64,000 nucleotides of DNA from positions 7,845,001-7,909,000 of the forward strand of contig CP001769.1 of the NCBI GenBank assembly GCA_000024525.1, read 5' to 3'. Under the pieces are notes generated by a model. It saw nothing but the letters and a program-made list of their open reading frames with translations, was not told the DNA's origin and did not search any database. Shown in pieces: positions 35,841 through 46,300 of the stretch. The stretch is from Spirosoma linguale DSM 74. Lineage in GTDB: Bacteria > Bacteroidota > Bacteroidia > Cytophagales > Spirosomataceae. How positions within the stretch are numbered: position 1 is the stretch's first letter; every line of letters starts with the position of its first letter. The position numbers were made by a program, and so were the translations under genes.

Positions 35841-36527
35841 TTAAACAGCTTCGGTCATTTGTTCCGCATCGGTCCATACCGCTGAGTTGTACAGTTTCCG
35901 CATCAGAAAGCCGTGTTCGATCAAGAACGACAGGTTAAACTTCCGCACCATGCCGTGATTGGGTAATACGGGACTTTCGACGTGATCAATTACATAGTTG
36001 GGAAAGTACCACAAAACATCGCGGGGCGAAATGCTGAAAGGGGGTGTAGGCATGGTGGGAGCGTATTCAACTGTATTCAGGAAGGTCAGGGCACCTACCG
36101 GCGTCAGCTCTTCGAGGGTTTGCAGATAGCGCATTCGCATGGCATCGGGTAAAGCTACCAGCGAAGCCCGATCATAAACAACATCGATCGGGCCAAGGTC
36201 GTCGGGAGTCAGGGAGAAAAGATCACAGCAGAAAATGGTGATGTTTCCCGAGATGAACCGATCGCCAATGCGCCGGTACGTGAGTTGGTTTTCGGAAAAG
36301 AACTGGAGAACTGCCTTTTCAACGATTTCGACTCCTATCACCCGGTTGGCGAAGTGGCTGAAGTAAATCATATCGACGCTTTTGCCGCATAACGGAACGA
36401 ATACGGACTTACCTTCAAGAGAGAATGGTGGGAGGTGTTTGATCAGGTAAGGGTGAATGTCTTTGCGGTGAAAGCTGGTATAAGGGCCTTCTAATTCCCA
36501 GGAGTTCATCCAGAATGCTTTTTCCAT
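35841..36527 (-). CDS. thiopurine S-methyltransferase family protein
   Basis: A 228-residue class I SAM-dependent methyltransferase of the TPMT family. Landmarks are W at the start (FWMNSWELEG), FVPLCGKSVDMIY (SAM motif I, about 42-55), VIGVEIVEKAV (motif II), the Asp in VYDRASLVALP (about 128-139) and MRMRYLQTL. The substrate may be thiol, selenium or tellurium compounds as in bacterial relatives; this cannot be read from sequence. It is convergent with the ABC ATPase gene. Confidence 0.9.
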   Translation of the reverse strand: MEKAFWMNSWELEGPYTSFHRKDIHPYLIKHLPPFSLEGKSVFVPLCGKSVDMIYFSHFANRVIGVEIVEKAVLQFFSENQLTYRRIGDRFISGNITIFCCDLFSLTPDDLGPIDVVYDRASLVALPDAMRMRYLQTLEELTPVGALTFLNTVEYAPTMPTPPFSISPRDVLWYFPNYVIDHVESPVLPNHGMVRKFNLSFLIEHGFLMRKLYNSAVWTDAEQMTEAV

Positions 36528-36690
36528 GACGTAAAGAGGAGAGAGTTTGGCGTAGTTTGATGAGGCAAAGTTCTCTCTTCGTTCGTCCGGTTTTTAGCGC
36601 GGATGTACGGATTCTGTAAATGCCGTATATTCCCGTAAATCAACAAGATACATAGGGGAAACTACGTGGAGGCTGGTCGCGCATAATTCA

Positions 36691-36716
36691 CCCCTCCCCT
36701 TAAAAAAGGGGAGGGG
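36691..36716. repeat. GC-rich palindrome downstream of the ybbP-like gene
   Basis: CCCCTCCCCTT (36691-36701) and AAGGGGAGGGG (36706-36716) form an 11-bp perfect stem. It lies in a 208-bp gap that otherwise shows nothing, and may end the ABC permease transcript on the minus strand. Confidence 0.5.
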
Positions 36717-36735
36717 CCGGGGGTGGGGTGGCCTT

Positions 36736-39267
36736 TTACCCCTCCGCCCGTAGTACGTCCAGCGGTGGTCTGACCAGCACTTCGCGGCTGTTGAAAACGC
36801 CGATCACGACCGTCAGGACCGTAACGGTAAAGGCAATCACAACCAGCGGAAAGGTACTCGGCTGGTAGGGAACTTCGAAGACGAACCGGGCCAGACTCCA
36901 CGTGCTGACCAGCGAAAGTAAAATACCCGAAAGTGCTGCCAGCAAACCCAATAATCCGTATTCCAGTGCCGTAATTCGCAGAATCTGCCCGCGGCTGGCA
37001 CCAAGTGTTCGCAGCAGGACGCTTTCGCGCATACGCTGGTATTTGCTGATAACGACCGAACTGGCCAGCACCAGCAACCCCGTCAGGATGCTGAATAGGG
37101 CCATAAACTGAATAACAAAAGAGATTTGCCCCAGAATCTCGTCGACCGTTTTCAGGATCAAACCGAGGTCGATGGCCGACACGTTCGGGAAGTTGCTAAC
37201 CAGCGCACGTTGAAGTACGGCTGAGGTCTGGTTGTCCGGTACGCGGGTCATCAGCACATGAAACTGTGGAGCCTGCTCCAGCACACCCGAGGGGAAGACG
37301 ACCAGAAAATTGGTTTGTACCCGGTTCCACTCCACCTCACGGGTGCCGCCCACAATCGTTTGAATGGGTGCGCCCTGCACGTTGAAATTCAGCGTATCGC
37401 CCAGCTTTAGATGCATCCGGTCCAGAAATCCATTCTCAATCGACACATAAACAGCCCCGTTTTCTTGATAAGGTGCTTTGCCCGATACCAGTTTTTCCGA
37501 CGAAATGAGCGTGTCTCGGTAGGTAACGCGGTACTCGCGGGTGAACGCCCAACTGGGTGTTTTGGCAGTCGTATCTTTAGCGTTTTTACGGACAGCGCTG
37601 GTAGTGCCGTTGATGTCGTTCAGGCGCATGGTCACCACCGGCACTTCCTGTAAAATGGGCAGTTTCTGTTGCGTCACCAGCGACCGGATGCCCGCAATCT
37701 GCGCATTCTGAATATCGAATAGTACCATATTGGGTTGTTTACCACTCGCCGACAGCTCCACCCGGCCCAGCAAAAGACCCTGGGTGAGGTAAAGCGTTGC
37801 AATCAGGAAAGCGCCTAACCCGATGGAGGTGACAAGAATAAGCGTCTGGTTATTGGGGCGGTAAAGGTTAGCTAAACTCTGCCGCCAGACGTAACTCCAC
37901 GATGCCGGGAAGAATTTGCGCACCAGCCAGATGAGCCCGAGACCGAGCAGGGTTAAAATGCCGAAGGCAACCGCCAGCCCACCCGTAAAACCAACCGCCA
38001 GCATGAAATTCTTTGTTTGCAGGTAGGCAAAACCAACGATGAAGCCCAGTACCAGCAGGTAAACCAGCCACCGGAACGGGTCGCGGTTGCTGAGGTCGGC
38101 TTCGTACGAACTTCGGAGCGTTCGGAGGGGCGACACATTACGAATGGCCAGCAACGGAAGCAGAGAAAATAGCACGGAAATAAGCACTCCCGTGCCAATG
38201 CCGCCGAGTATGGCTGCGCCTGATAATGATGTTTCGACCGTTACCGGCAGGAAATTGCTGAACACACGAGGGAGGACCAACTGCACACCCGACCCCGCCA
38301 GTGCGCCAATAACTGCGCCCAGCAGGCCCATCAGTGCCGTTTGGATGAGGTAGATTAGAAACGCCTGCCGCCCGCTGGCACCGAGTGTCCGCAAAATAGC
38401 CACCGACGTTACCTTTTCTTTTACGTACAACTGCACGGCGCTGGCGACACCTACACAGCCCAGCAAAAGGGCCACAAAGGCCACCAGACTCAGATACTTG
38501 GTGAGGTCGGCGAAGGAACGGCCGGTTTGTTTTTTGCGCCCGTCAACGGTGTCGTAGCTGATGCCTTCTTTATCCAACCGGGCCGAGATGGTTTTAACGT
38601 ATTTCTCAACATCCGTGCCGGGGGCAAACTGATAGTAGTATTTGTACGCTACCCGACTGCCTCGCTGTAACAGACCGGTACTGGCCAGAAATTGATTTGG
38701 AATGAATACCGTTGGCGCAACCGTAGCCGCAATGGCCGCCTGCCCCGGTGTTTTAGTAACCCGCCCAGCAATCAGAAAGGACAGGTTGCCAACCTTTACC
38801 GAGTCGCCGGGTTGGGCACCAAGCTGTACCAGAAGTCCATCATCGACCAGCGCTACCCGCTGGCTGGCCTGCCGAAATGTTTGGATGGCCGATGCGGGCT
38901 GCACCTCCCAGGTTCCGTAATATGGGAAATTGCCTTCCAGCCCTTTCACCTGCGCCAGTCGGACGCCCCCCGTTTTAGGGATAGAAACGAGCGAAGCAAA
39001 CGACACTTCGTAAGCCCGGTCGCGGCCAAGTGTCTTTGCAAGTTTTGCTGTTTTCGCCGATGGTGGCCGGCTCCAGGAAAGCGTCAGGTCTGCGCCCAGG
39101 AGTTCACGGGCCTGGTCATCGATGCTGCGGGCGAGGTTATCGCCGAACGAGTTGATGGCTACTAAAGCGGCAATGCCCAGCACAATAGCCGACATAAACA
39201 GCAGTAACCGCTGACGGCTCCGGCGGCTATCGCGCCAGGCCATTCTGAAAAGCCAGGAGGTGTTCAT
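36736..39267 (-). CDS. FtsX/MacB-type ABC transporter permease (YbbP-like)
   Basis: An 843-residue membrane protein from the ATG at 39267; a TTG at 39276 is less likely. It has an N-terminal helix (LLFMSAIVLGIAALVAI), a large extracytoplasmic domain and an FtsX block near 255-390. A second soluble domain (about 475-700) and a second FtsX block at the C-terminus (about 720-835) follow. Ten or so hydrophobic helices match YbbP-type permeases. It follows its ATPase gene across a palindromic spacer, and tesA is divergent, as in the tesA-ybbAP locus of gammaproteobacteria. The exported substrate is unknown. Confidence 0.92.
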   Translation of the reverse strand: MNTSWLFRMAWRDSRRSRQRLLLFMSAIVLGIAALVAINSFGDNLARSIDDQARELLGADLTLSWSRPPSAKTAKLAKTLGRDRAYEVSFASLVSIPKTGGVRLAQVKGLEGNFPYYGTWEVQPASAIQTFRQASQRVALVDDGLLVQLGAQPGDSVKVGNLSFLIAGRVTKTPGQAAIAATVAPTVFIPNQFLASTGLLQRGSRVAYKYYYQFAPGTDVEKYVKTISARLDKEGISYDTVDGRKKQTGRSFADLTKYLSLVAFVALLLGCVGVASAVQLYVKEKVTSVAILRTLGASGRQAFLIYLIQTALMGLLGAVIGALAGSGVQLVLPRVFSNFLPVTVETSLSGAAILGGIGTGVLISVLFSLLPLLAIRNVSPLRTLRSSYEADLSNRDPFRWLVYLLVLGFIVGFAYLQTKNFMLAVGFTGGLAVAFGILTLLGLGLIWLVRKFFPASWSYVWRQSLANLYRPNNQTLILVTSIGLGAFLIATLYLTQGLLLGRVELSASGKQPNMVLFDIQNAQIAGIRSLVTQQKLPILQEVPVVTMRLNDINGTTSAVRKNAKDTTAKTPSWAFTREYRVTYRDTLISSEKLVSGKAPYQENGAVYVSIENGFLDRMHLKLGDTLNFNVQGAPIQTIVGGTREVEWNRVQTNFLVVFPSGVLEQAPQFHVLMTRVPDNQTSAVLQRALVSNFPNVSAIDLGLILKTVDEILGQISFVIQFMALFSILTGLLVLASSVVISKYQRMRESVLLRTLGASRGQILRITALEYGLLGLLAALSGILLSLVSTWSLARFVFEVPYQPSTFPLVVIAFTVTVLTVVIGVFNSREVLVRPPLDVLRAEG

Positions 39268-39273
39268 AATTTT

Positions 39274-39354
39274 CAATTTGTGAATGATAGAATGAGTGAA
39301 TAGGTTGCGGCTTTACTTATTCATTCATTGAATCATTCTATCATTCACAAATTG
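39274..39354. repeat. 22-bp-arm palindrome at the ybbA-ybbP junction
   Basis: A perfect 22-base inverted repeat (39274-39295 with 39333-39354) surrounds a 37-base centre with a further TGAATA/TATTCA pairing. The right arm encodes the last residues of the ATPase (QFVNDRM), so the hairpin overlaps coding sequence. Confidence 0.6.
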
Positions 39355-40017
39355 ATCGACGACCGTTCCACCTTTAATTCGGATAACCCGCTGGGTGCGG
39401 GCAGCCAGTTCCATGTCGTGCGTGACCAGAACGAGGGTTGTTCCGGCTTCGCGGTTGAGTTCAAAAAGTAGGTCGACAACAGTGGCGCTGGTGTCGGCGT
39501 CGAGGTTGCCGGTTGGCTCATCGGCAAAAAGCAGTTTGGGCCGGTTGGCAAAGGCACGGGCCAGCGATACGCGTTGCTGCTCACCACCCGACAATTGAGT
39601 AGGGTAGTGGTGCCCGCGTTTGCCCAGACCAACGCGTTCCAGCAGAGCCTGAGCAGCTCTGGCCGCTCCCTTCTCACCACGAAGTTCGAGCGGCACCATC
39701 ACGTTTTCGAGCGCGGTGAGGGTCGGTAGTAACTGAAAATTCTGGAAAATAAAGCCAACGTACTGATTGCGAATAGCCGCCCGCTGGTCTTCATTGAGCG
39801 TATCCAGCCGAACATCATTAAGATAAACGCTACCCGACGAAGACCGGTCCAGACCCGCACACAAGCCCAGCAGGGTTGTTTTGCCGCTGCCCGATGGGCC
39901 AACGATGGAGAAGGTATCGCCGGGTTCGAGGGTGAAGTTGACACCGTGCAGAACGGTTAAATCCTGACCCCCACTCGAATAGGTTTTCGTCAGATTTTCG
40001 ACGCGAAGAATGCTCAT
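39325..40017 (-). CDS. ABC transporter ATPase (LolD/YbbA-like)
   Basis: A 230-residue ATPase from the ATG at 40017 ([13 protein letters not shown]); an upstream in-frame start at 40059 adds 14 residues. Walker A is GPSGSGKTT, the signature is [16 protein letters not shown], Walker B is [12 protein letters not shown], and the H loop is VTHD. This belongs to the MacB/LolD/YbbA group that powers FtsX-type permeases. The permease gene follows directly; tesA is divergent. Confidence 0.94.
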   Translation of the reverse strand: MSILRVENLTKTYSSGGQDLTVLHGVNFTLEPGDTFSIVGPSGSGKTTLLGLCAGLDRSSSGSVYLNDVRLDTLNEDQRAAIRNQYVGFIFQNFQLLPTLTALENVMVPLELRGEKGAARAAQALLERVGLGKRGHHYPTQLSGGEQQRVSLARAFANRPKLLFADEPTGNLDADTSATVVDLLFELNREAGTTLVLVTHDMELAARTQRVIRIKGGTVVDQFVNDRMIQ

Positions 40018-40102
40018 GGAACAAAAAAGGGTTGTTGCGACTTTTTGATGAACGCGCATTGGCTCACCACTCTGTGTTCATCAATTAACTCGTAGTAAAA
40101 CA

Positions 40103-40816
40103 ATGAAGTTCTGCATGAATAGTAAATCACTCCATTCTGTGATAAGCGGATTGTTGCTGGTCTTAACGGTCTGGGGCTGTGGCTCGTCCGATACGAAAAC
40201 GAACGACAACGCCACAAATGCACCCACGCAACAGGCAAAGGAAAAATCGGATGCTCCGGCCAAAAAACAAACTGTTCTGTTCTACGGAAATAGCCTGACG
40301 GCTGGTTATGGGGTGGAACCGGCGCAGGCGTTTCCGGCTTTGATCGGCAAAAAGATCGACTCGCTCGGCCTGAATTATACCGTTGTCAATGCCGGTTTAA
40401 GTGGCGAAACGACCGCCGGGGGCAAAAGCCGGATCGGCTGGGTGCTGCGTCAACCCGTAGCGGTGTTCGTTCTGGAACTGGGTGGTAATGATGGCCTCCG
40501 GGGGCTTCCGCTGGCCGATACTCGCCAAAATTTACAGGCGATCATGGATACTGTCCGGCTGAAGAGCCCGCAGGCTACAATTGTGCTCGCCGGTATGCAG
40601 ATTCCGCCCAATATGGGAACGAGTTACGCCAAAGAATTTCGGGGGTTGTTCAAAGAACTGGCCGATAAGAACAAGGCCGTGCTAATTCCCTTTTTGCTCG
40701 AAAACGTTGGCGGTATTCCTAAACTGAACCAGCCTGATGGTATTCACCCAACCCCCGCCGGGCATAAGATCGTCGCCAACACGGTTTGGCAGGTTCTCCG
40801 ACCGGTATTGAAATAG
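40103..40816 (+). CDS. tesA: TesA-like SGNH/GDSL lipase lipoprotein
   Basis: A 237-residue lipoprotein: signal sequence with lipobox VWGC (Cys26), an Asn/Lys/Pro-rich linker, then an SGNH hydrolase domain. Block I is YGNSLTAG (Ser nucleophile about 65), block II has the Gly in NAGLSGET, block III is GGNDGLRG, and block V is DGIHPTPAGH (Asp/His). TesA-type enzymes hydrolyse acyl esters or thioesters in the periplasm. It is divergent from the YbbA/YbbP-like transporter genes, a conserved neighbourhood, and convergent with tamA across a palindromic repeat. Confidence 0.92.
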   Translation: MKFCMNSKSLHSVISGLLLVLTVWGCGSSDTKTNDNATNAPTQQAKEKSDAPAKKQTVLFYGNSLTAGYGVEPAQAFPALIGKKIDSLGLNYTVVNAGLSGETTAGGKSRIGWVLRQPVAVFVLELGGNDGLRGLPLADTRQNLQAIMDTVRLKSPQATIVLAGMQIPPNMGTSYAKEFRGLFKELADKNKAVLIPFLLENVGGIPKLNQPDGIHPTPAGHKIVANTVWQVLRPVLK

Positions 40817-40818
40817 GC

Positions 40819-40888
40819 TGTAGTACCGACCGTCCCGGTCGGGTGAATATTCCGCATTTCTCGCCCGACCGGGACGGTCGGTACTACA
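40819..40888. repeat. 25-bp-arm intergenic palindrome, copy 1
   Basis: Arms 40819-40843 and 40864-40888 are perfect inverse complements (TGTAGTACCGACCG at the tip, then TCCCGGTCGGG). Another copy with identical arms is at 59990-60062. Both lie between convergent genes, so this is a REP-like element that may act as terminator or mRNA end. Confidence 0.85.
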
Positions 40889-40895
40889 AACAAAA

Positions 40896-43322
40896 CTAAA
40901 ACGGGTAGCCGACGCCTATGTTGAAGACCAGATTTTCCTTTCGCCAGGTGGGACTGCCAAAAGCCATCTTGTCAATGACCCATTCGCTGCCTTCGGTTTG
41001 GTAAGGTTTTCGGAGGGGAGCCGCCACATCGAGCCGCACCAGAAAGTATGATAAGTCAATCCGGATACCAACGCCCGCACCCACGGCGATTTGTTTGTAA
41101 AACGCTTTCGAGAATTGAGCACCCTCCCCAAATGTATCGGTATTGGCATAAGTCCATACGTTGCCTGCATCAACAAAAACGGCCCCTTCGATATACTTGT
41201 TGAGCTTGGCCCGGATTTCCGTGTTTGCTTCGAGCCGGATATCGCCCCCGCCATCTTGAAAAAGGGGTAGATTACGAATGGTATCCCGGGTAAATAAACC
41301 TGGCCCGATTGCTCGTGGCCGGAATGCCCGAATGCTGTTGCTACCACCCACAAAGTACTGTTTGGTGAAGGGTAGCTGATAGCCTTTCGAATTCCCGTAG
41401 GTGATACCCACACCGGCAAACAAACGGTTAGCCCAGGTTATTTTTGGCGTCAGCTTACGAAACAATCGACCGTCGACATCGAACCGAAGAAACTGGGCAT
41501 AAGAAACGCCAAAAATGCCATTCCGGTCTTCACCCTCTATTGGTTTTCGGAAGAAAAGGCTTGCCAAATTACCTGCTGCTTCTGCATTGGCCGTTATCCG
41601 GAACGAAGTTGGCGAAAAGGAACGGATGGGCGAGTTGAAGTTAAATGTATAGAGCGAACTTAAAATAAGCTGGTTAGAGCGGAAAACGGTATTTATGTAT
41701 TGTCTTCTGATCAGATCAGAGATGTCTGGATTTTCAATGATCTCAAGAACTCGGGGTTTGATCTGGCTTGATGGTACATAAACGTAGTTAATGTTAAACG
41801 GCTGGAAAACATGCTCCAACTGCTGACTCTGCCTCCAGGCATAACCAAACGTTGTCTGTGCCGAATTAATCCGGTATAGTCCACCCCTGATAATTGTCTG
41901 ATAACCAACCGTAATGTTTGTTTTCGGCAGGGCCTGCCGTTGGTCGTATAGAAACCGATGGGGGGATACGAGCCGGGGAAAACTCAACGTAGCATCGGCA
42001 CCAAACCGGTAGTTGGTAATCCCTTCACCGGCCGCTGCTACCTGAAATTCGATCCCGGCGTTGGCATTGATAGTCAATAATTCGGCTCGATGCAGCGCAT
42101 TACGGTTCCGCCAACTCAGCGTGAGCTGCGTACCATTGAAGTTATTGGAACGTGAGGTGCCATCCAACTCGGCCCGTACTGACTTGGCTGGCGAAGGGGT
42201 CAGGTAGTAGTGAACATCGAGCACAGCGGTGTCGCCCTGTTGGTCGGGTTCGAACCGGTTTCGAACAAATTTAAAGGCACCCAGATTTATGAATCGGGAG
42301 AGGGTAAGATCCTGCATCCGGCTGTTGTACCGTTGTCCGGGTCGTACCGTAACAATATCGCGAAACAATTTATTGTCGAACCGCTGTGTGGAGTCTATGA
42401 TTCGAAATTGCTCGTTCGTCTGAAACGCCTGTCGCCGGTTGGTGTCGTTGCGGGCGGTCGATAAGTTGTAGTTCGAATAAATGAAGACATCACGAATAAA
42501 ATAGGGGACGCCAGCGGCTTCGGGCATATCAGGCTTGATGGCGAAATACAGTTTTGTCCGGTGGCGGGCCGTATCGTTATCGGCAATAACGGCTATGTAG
42601 TCGGGCAGGAAGTAATAGAAACCCCGTTGCTTGATGAACTGGCTGATACGCTCGCGCTCCAGCTTGATATTTTCGAAGAGATAAGGGCTGCCTTTCTTGA
42701 TAACCGTACGTCGGGCAGAGGCTAGCAGGGCTTTCCGAACCGGGGTAGAGTCGACCAGAAAACCGGCAGAGTCGATGAAAAAACGCTGTTTTACATCAAC
42801 ATCATAAACGCCCCGTGCCTTATAGCCATCTTCAACGATCTTACCCGTTGCATCTGATCCGAAATAGCCTTGATTTTGCAGGGTTGCCTTAAAAACAGGG
42901 ATGTTGGATGAAATGGCTTTGGCACTGGCCAGCACGGGTTCCTGACCAAACTTCCGGCGAAACCACGCCCGAAAGCCGTTGGGCTTTTTAGGCTCACCGA
43001 AGAGATAATAAAAGCCAACCTTATAGGGATAACCAAATAGCTGCTTATTGGGTCGGGGCCGTGCTTGTTCTTGCAATTGGGTTTTTAGACCGGCCTGTTC
43101 TGTCGAAGAAATAGTGGAGTCGGCATGGATGTTAACGTCTGTACCCATGTAGAGCCGCTCATTGGCGGGTAAATGCTTGGCTATGTTACAGGCGCTAAGC
43201 AGCCAGACAGAAACCGGCAGCACGAGTGCTACCGATGGGCTGCGCCAACCGGTTTTTGCGCGTTGCCTAAGCAAAAGACAAACAATGTGAAAGCTGGATT
43301 TTATGGTAGATACGAATGTCAT
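40896..43322 (-). CDS. TamA/BamA-type (Omp85) outer membrane protein
   Basis: An 808-residue outer membrane protein of the Omp85 superfamily. The start carries a lipoprotein-like signal ending SVWLLSAC (Cys about 45). POTRA-like repeats follow to about 400, and a beta-barrel with the family motif FFVGGSNSIRAFRPRAIGPG (here YFVGGSNSIRAF) near 655-670. It ends in an aromatic residue (GVGYPF) as barrel proteins do. It begins 6 bp after the tamB gene stops, so the pair probably acts together in inserting or transporting lipids or proteins to the outer membrane. Confidence 0.9.
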   Translation of the reverse strand: MTFVSTIKSSFHIVCLLLRQRAKTGWRSPSVALVLPVSVWLLSACNIAKHLPANERLYMGTDVNIHADSTISSTEQAGLKTQLQEQARPRPNKQLFGYPYKVGFYYLFGEPKKPNGFRAWFRRKFGQEPVLASAKAISSNIPVFKATLQNQGYFGSDATGKIVEDGYKARGVYDVDVKQRFFIDSAGFLVDSTPVRKALLASARRTVIKKGSPYLFENIKLERERISQFIKQRGFYYFLPDYIAVIADNDTARHRTKLYFAIKPDMPEAAGVPYFIRDVFIYSNYNLSTARNDTNRRQAFQTNEQFRIIDSTQRFDNKLFRDIVTVRPGQRYNSRMQDLTLSRFINLGAFKFVRNRFEPDQQGDTAVLDVHYYLTPSPAKSVRAELDGTSRSNNFNGTQLTLSWRNRNALHRAELLTINANAGIEFQVAAAGEGITNYRFGADATLSFPRLVSPHRFLYDQRQALPKTNITVGYQTIIRGGLYRINSAQTTFGYAWRQSQQLEHVFQPFNINYVYVPSSQIKPRVLEIIENPDISDLIRRQYINTVFRSNQLILSSLYTFNFNSPIRSFSPTSFRITANAEAAGNLASLFFRKPIEGEDRNGIFGVSYAQFLRFDVDGRLFRKLTPKITWANRLFAGVGITYGNSKGYQLPFTKQYFVGGSNSIRAFRPRAIGPGLFTRDTIRNLPLFQDGGGDIRLEANTEIRAKLNKYIEGAVFVDAGNVWTYANTDTFGEGAQFSKAFYKQIAVGAGVGIRIDLSYFLVRLDVAAPLRKPYQTEGSEWVIDKMAFGSPTWRKENLVFNIGVGYPF

Positions 43323-43328
43323 AACGGA

Positions 43329-46300
43329 TTAATTCATCGCGGGGGCAGGCGTTGACCGACGAAAGATTTCGGACAGTGTGTTGAAATCCATCGAAATAAT
43401 AAACCCAACCCCTGTTTCAATAATATAGCCATCCAGCACAGCCTGGTAGTCATTACGGCGGTACGCCCGCAGCATATAGCGACCATCGCGGGTAACGTTG
43501 TAATTGACTGATAGGTTGTCGAAAACCTGATTCTGGCTGGGAACGGCCGCATTGGCCGAGTTGTCGAGAACAAAGTTTTTACCGACCGAAACGGTTACCC
43601 GACCTGCCAGGAAGCTCTTCGACAGGCCAACGTTCAAGTCGGTTCGGCTGCCATTTGTGGTACCGCCGGTATTGGCGCTACCTGCCTGCGAGAGTAAATT
43701 GAAGTCAACATCGAAGCCTTTCAGCACACCCGAAGCCAACCGCCCCAACTGATCGGAAATAAGTTTGCTGACACTGCTTCGGGCGATGTTCTCGGCCTGC
43801 GTGTTCAGCCCGCCATTGTCCGAGCCCGAGAAGAAATCCGCTGAGTTCTCCGGTAAGAATCGGTTTAAGATCAAGAGGGCAAATACCTGTTTGTTGATCT
43901 GGGCCGGGTCCTGACGGAGCGTTCGGAGCTTTGTTTCAATGCTTGTGGCAAGGGAGTTGTCCTGTCCTGCGCTGTTATTTTCAATTTCCGGAGCCCGAAT
44001 GTCGAAATTGAGTTTAGGAGCCGCCAGGTTGTCGCTGATGGTTAAGTCGACCTCAAAGGGAAGTTTGCGCTTGAGTGATGCCGCATCAATGGCGTTCGAC
44101 TCACTGCCAATCAGGTCAGACGGAGGTGCTGATACTTTATAAACGGCCGTCATGTTGATGTCGGCTTTGAGCGGATCGCCGGTGAAGTTGATGTAGCCGC
44201 CTCTCTGAAGTTCAAACTGCCGTTTCAGCACCTGATACGTGAGCGAGTATTCGCCCTCGGTCACTTCGTAGCGACCCAGCACGGTTACTTCGCCCGAGGC
44301 CGTAACGCCAACGTTGAGCCGGGCGTTGCCGCGTGCGCGGAGGTAGTCGCCGTTCAGTTCGTCTACCACAATTGTCAGTTCCGATTTTTCATCGGCTTCC
44401 AGATCGACCGAAATGGTGGAGTTGCTTAATTGCTCAAAGGCCAGCCGGGGTCCCAGAGTGTCCTGTTTAGGCTTATACAGATATTTAACCAGCGCCAGCG
44501 AATCGCTGTGGTTAATGAAAGTCACAATGCCGTTGGCCTCGTTGGCACTGGCCGCTTCATCGGGCAGCACCATGGATATTTTGCTGCCGTCTTCCAGCCT
44601 GACGGTTCCGTTGACCGACGCATTGGTGCCTGCCCCTTTAATCCGTAGGTCGGTGGTAACGGCGGCCTGTCCATAAGCGTAATCATTATCCTTCCGGCTG
44701 GCGTTGAGCACCTGGAAATGGTCGGCCCGTACGCGGAGATTATAGGCCGCATCGGGCAGATTTTTAAGCACAACGGTGCCATCGGTTGTCAGCGTCCGTC
44801 CCTGTTCATCGCGCAGGTCGAAGCCGCTTAGCGTGATGGTCTGCCCCGAGAAAGCCAGCTTTTCCTTGTCGATATTGTAGGTCGCATTGAGTTGCTTAAT
44901 ATTGAAGCCAACCGAATCGAAGGCGACGCTTCCACTCATTTGTGGGTTGTCGACCGCCCCCGCAACGGTGAATTCGCCGGTGAGTTGGCCTTTTGCCTGC
45001 CGCAGTTCGCCAAAGCTAAAGGCTTCGATAGTTCGGGCATCCAGACGATTTAGCTTAATGGCCAGATCGAGTGCCTGTTTTGCATTTTCGGGATTGTAAT
45101 AGCCGGTAACTGTGGCATCATTATAAGACCCCGCCAGCGTTGTATTCACGCTGATGCGTCCGTCGGTATCATTGCGGAAACGGGCGGTGAGGTTGCCGAT
45201 CGGTTTACTCATGACTTTCAGACTGTCGACGTAAATGGAACCGGTGAAGGCCAGTTTACTATCCTGACTCATGTAGTCGCGCACGATCACGGTTCCGTTA
45301 AGCTGCCCGCTGGCCAGCGTGGTGTCCTGATTGGCCAGTCGTGCCAGATTGCCCAGTTCAATGGCGCGGGCGGTAACCCGGATAGGCGCATTGGCGTACT
45401 GTTCCGTACTGCTGATCTCCAGCGATTGCTGCTCTGTTTCGATGCGTAAGCGGTTGATCAATACACCATTGTTACCATATTCGGCAAAGCCGGATGTGTC
45501 GGTTTGCCAGCGTTGGTAGTTGGTCAGCAGCCCATTGGGCGCAAACTGGAACCGATAGGTCGAATCTATCACGCTAAGTGTTCCGGAAAGGCCGTGCAAA
45601 TCCTGATTGATAGAATCTTTATTGACGACGGCAAACCGGAAGCGATTATTGGCCGCAATGCCGTTTATGTTTGTCTGGCGAATGTTTATGCCATCGTAAA
45701 GCACCCCATCGATGCGCCCGTCAACCTTTAACTGATTGTTGGCCCCTCGAATAGCCAGCGTGCTTCCCTGCAAAGTGGTGGTATCGTATACAACGACACC
45801 GGTGCGCAGCGTGGCCGATAAAGTCGTGTCACGCGTGTTGTCCAGATAGGCGTTAAAGCGAACCGTATCCATTCGGGTCAGTGCCGGGACAAAGGCCTGA
45901 AACAACGGATTCTGATACGCTTTCATGGCCAGCGTAAAGGCATGAGGGGGCGGAATACGTTTGTACGTCAGCGAGGGAAGGGCAATATACTGGCTGATCT
46001 CCCCGGCAATGATGTCGTATAACTGAGCGTACTCGAACTGCCCGTTCAGGCGGAGTTGAGCACCTGGTAAACGGGCTATTACGTTTTTGGTATTCCCATC
46101 GACGCCCAGTTTCGCATAGAGCGAATCGACGGGGTAGCTTTTGCCGTTCAGGCTGATGACCGCGTCACTCGCCGAAACGGTACCAACGGGTTTCGCCGGA
46201 TCGGTGGAGGCCATATCAAGGTTGATCTTGCCCTTGAGGGACAGCGGATCTTTGTAAAGCTTCAGTTGCTGAAGGTTCAGCTCGTTGATCACGGTCTGCC

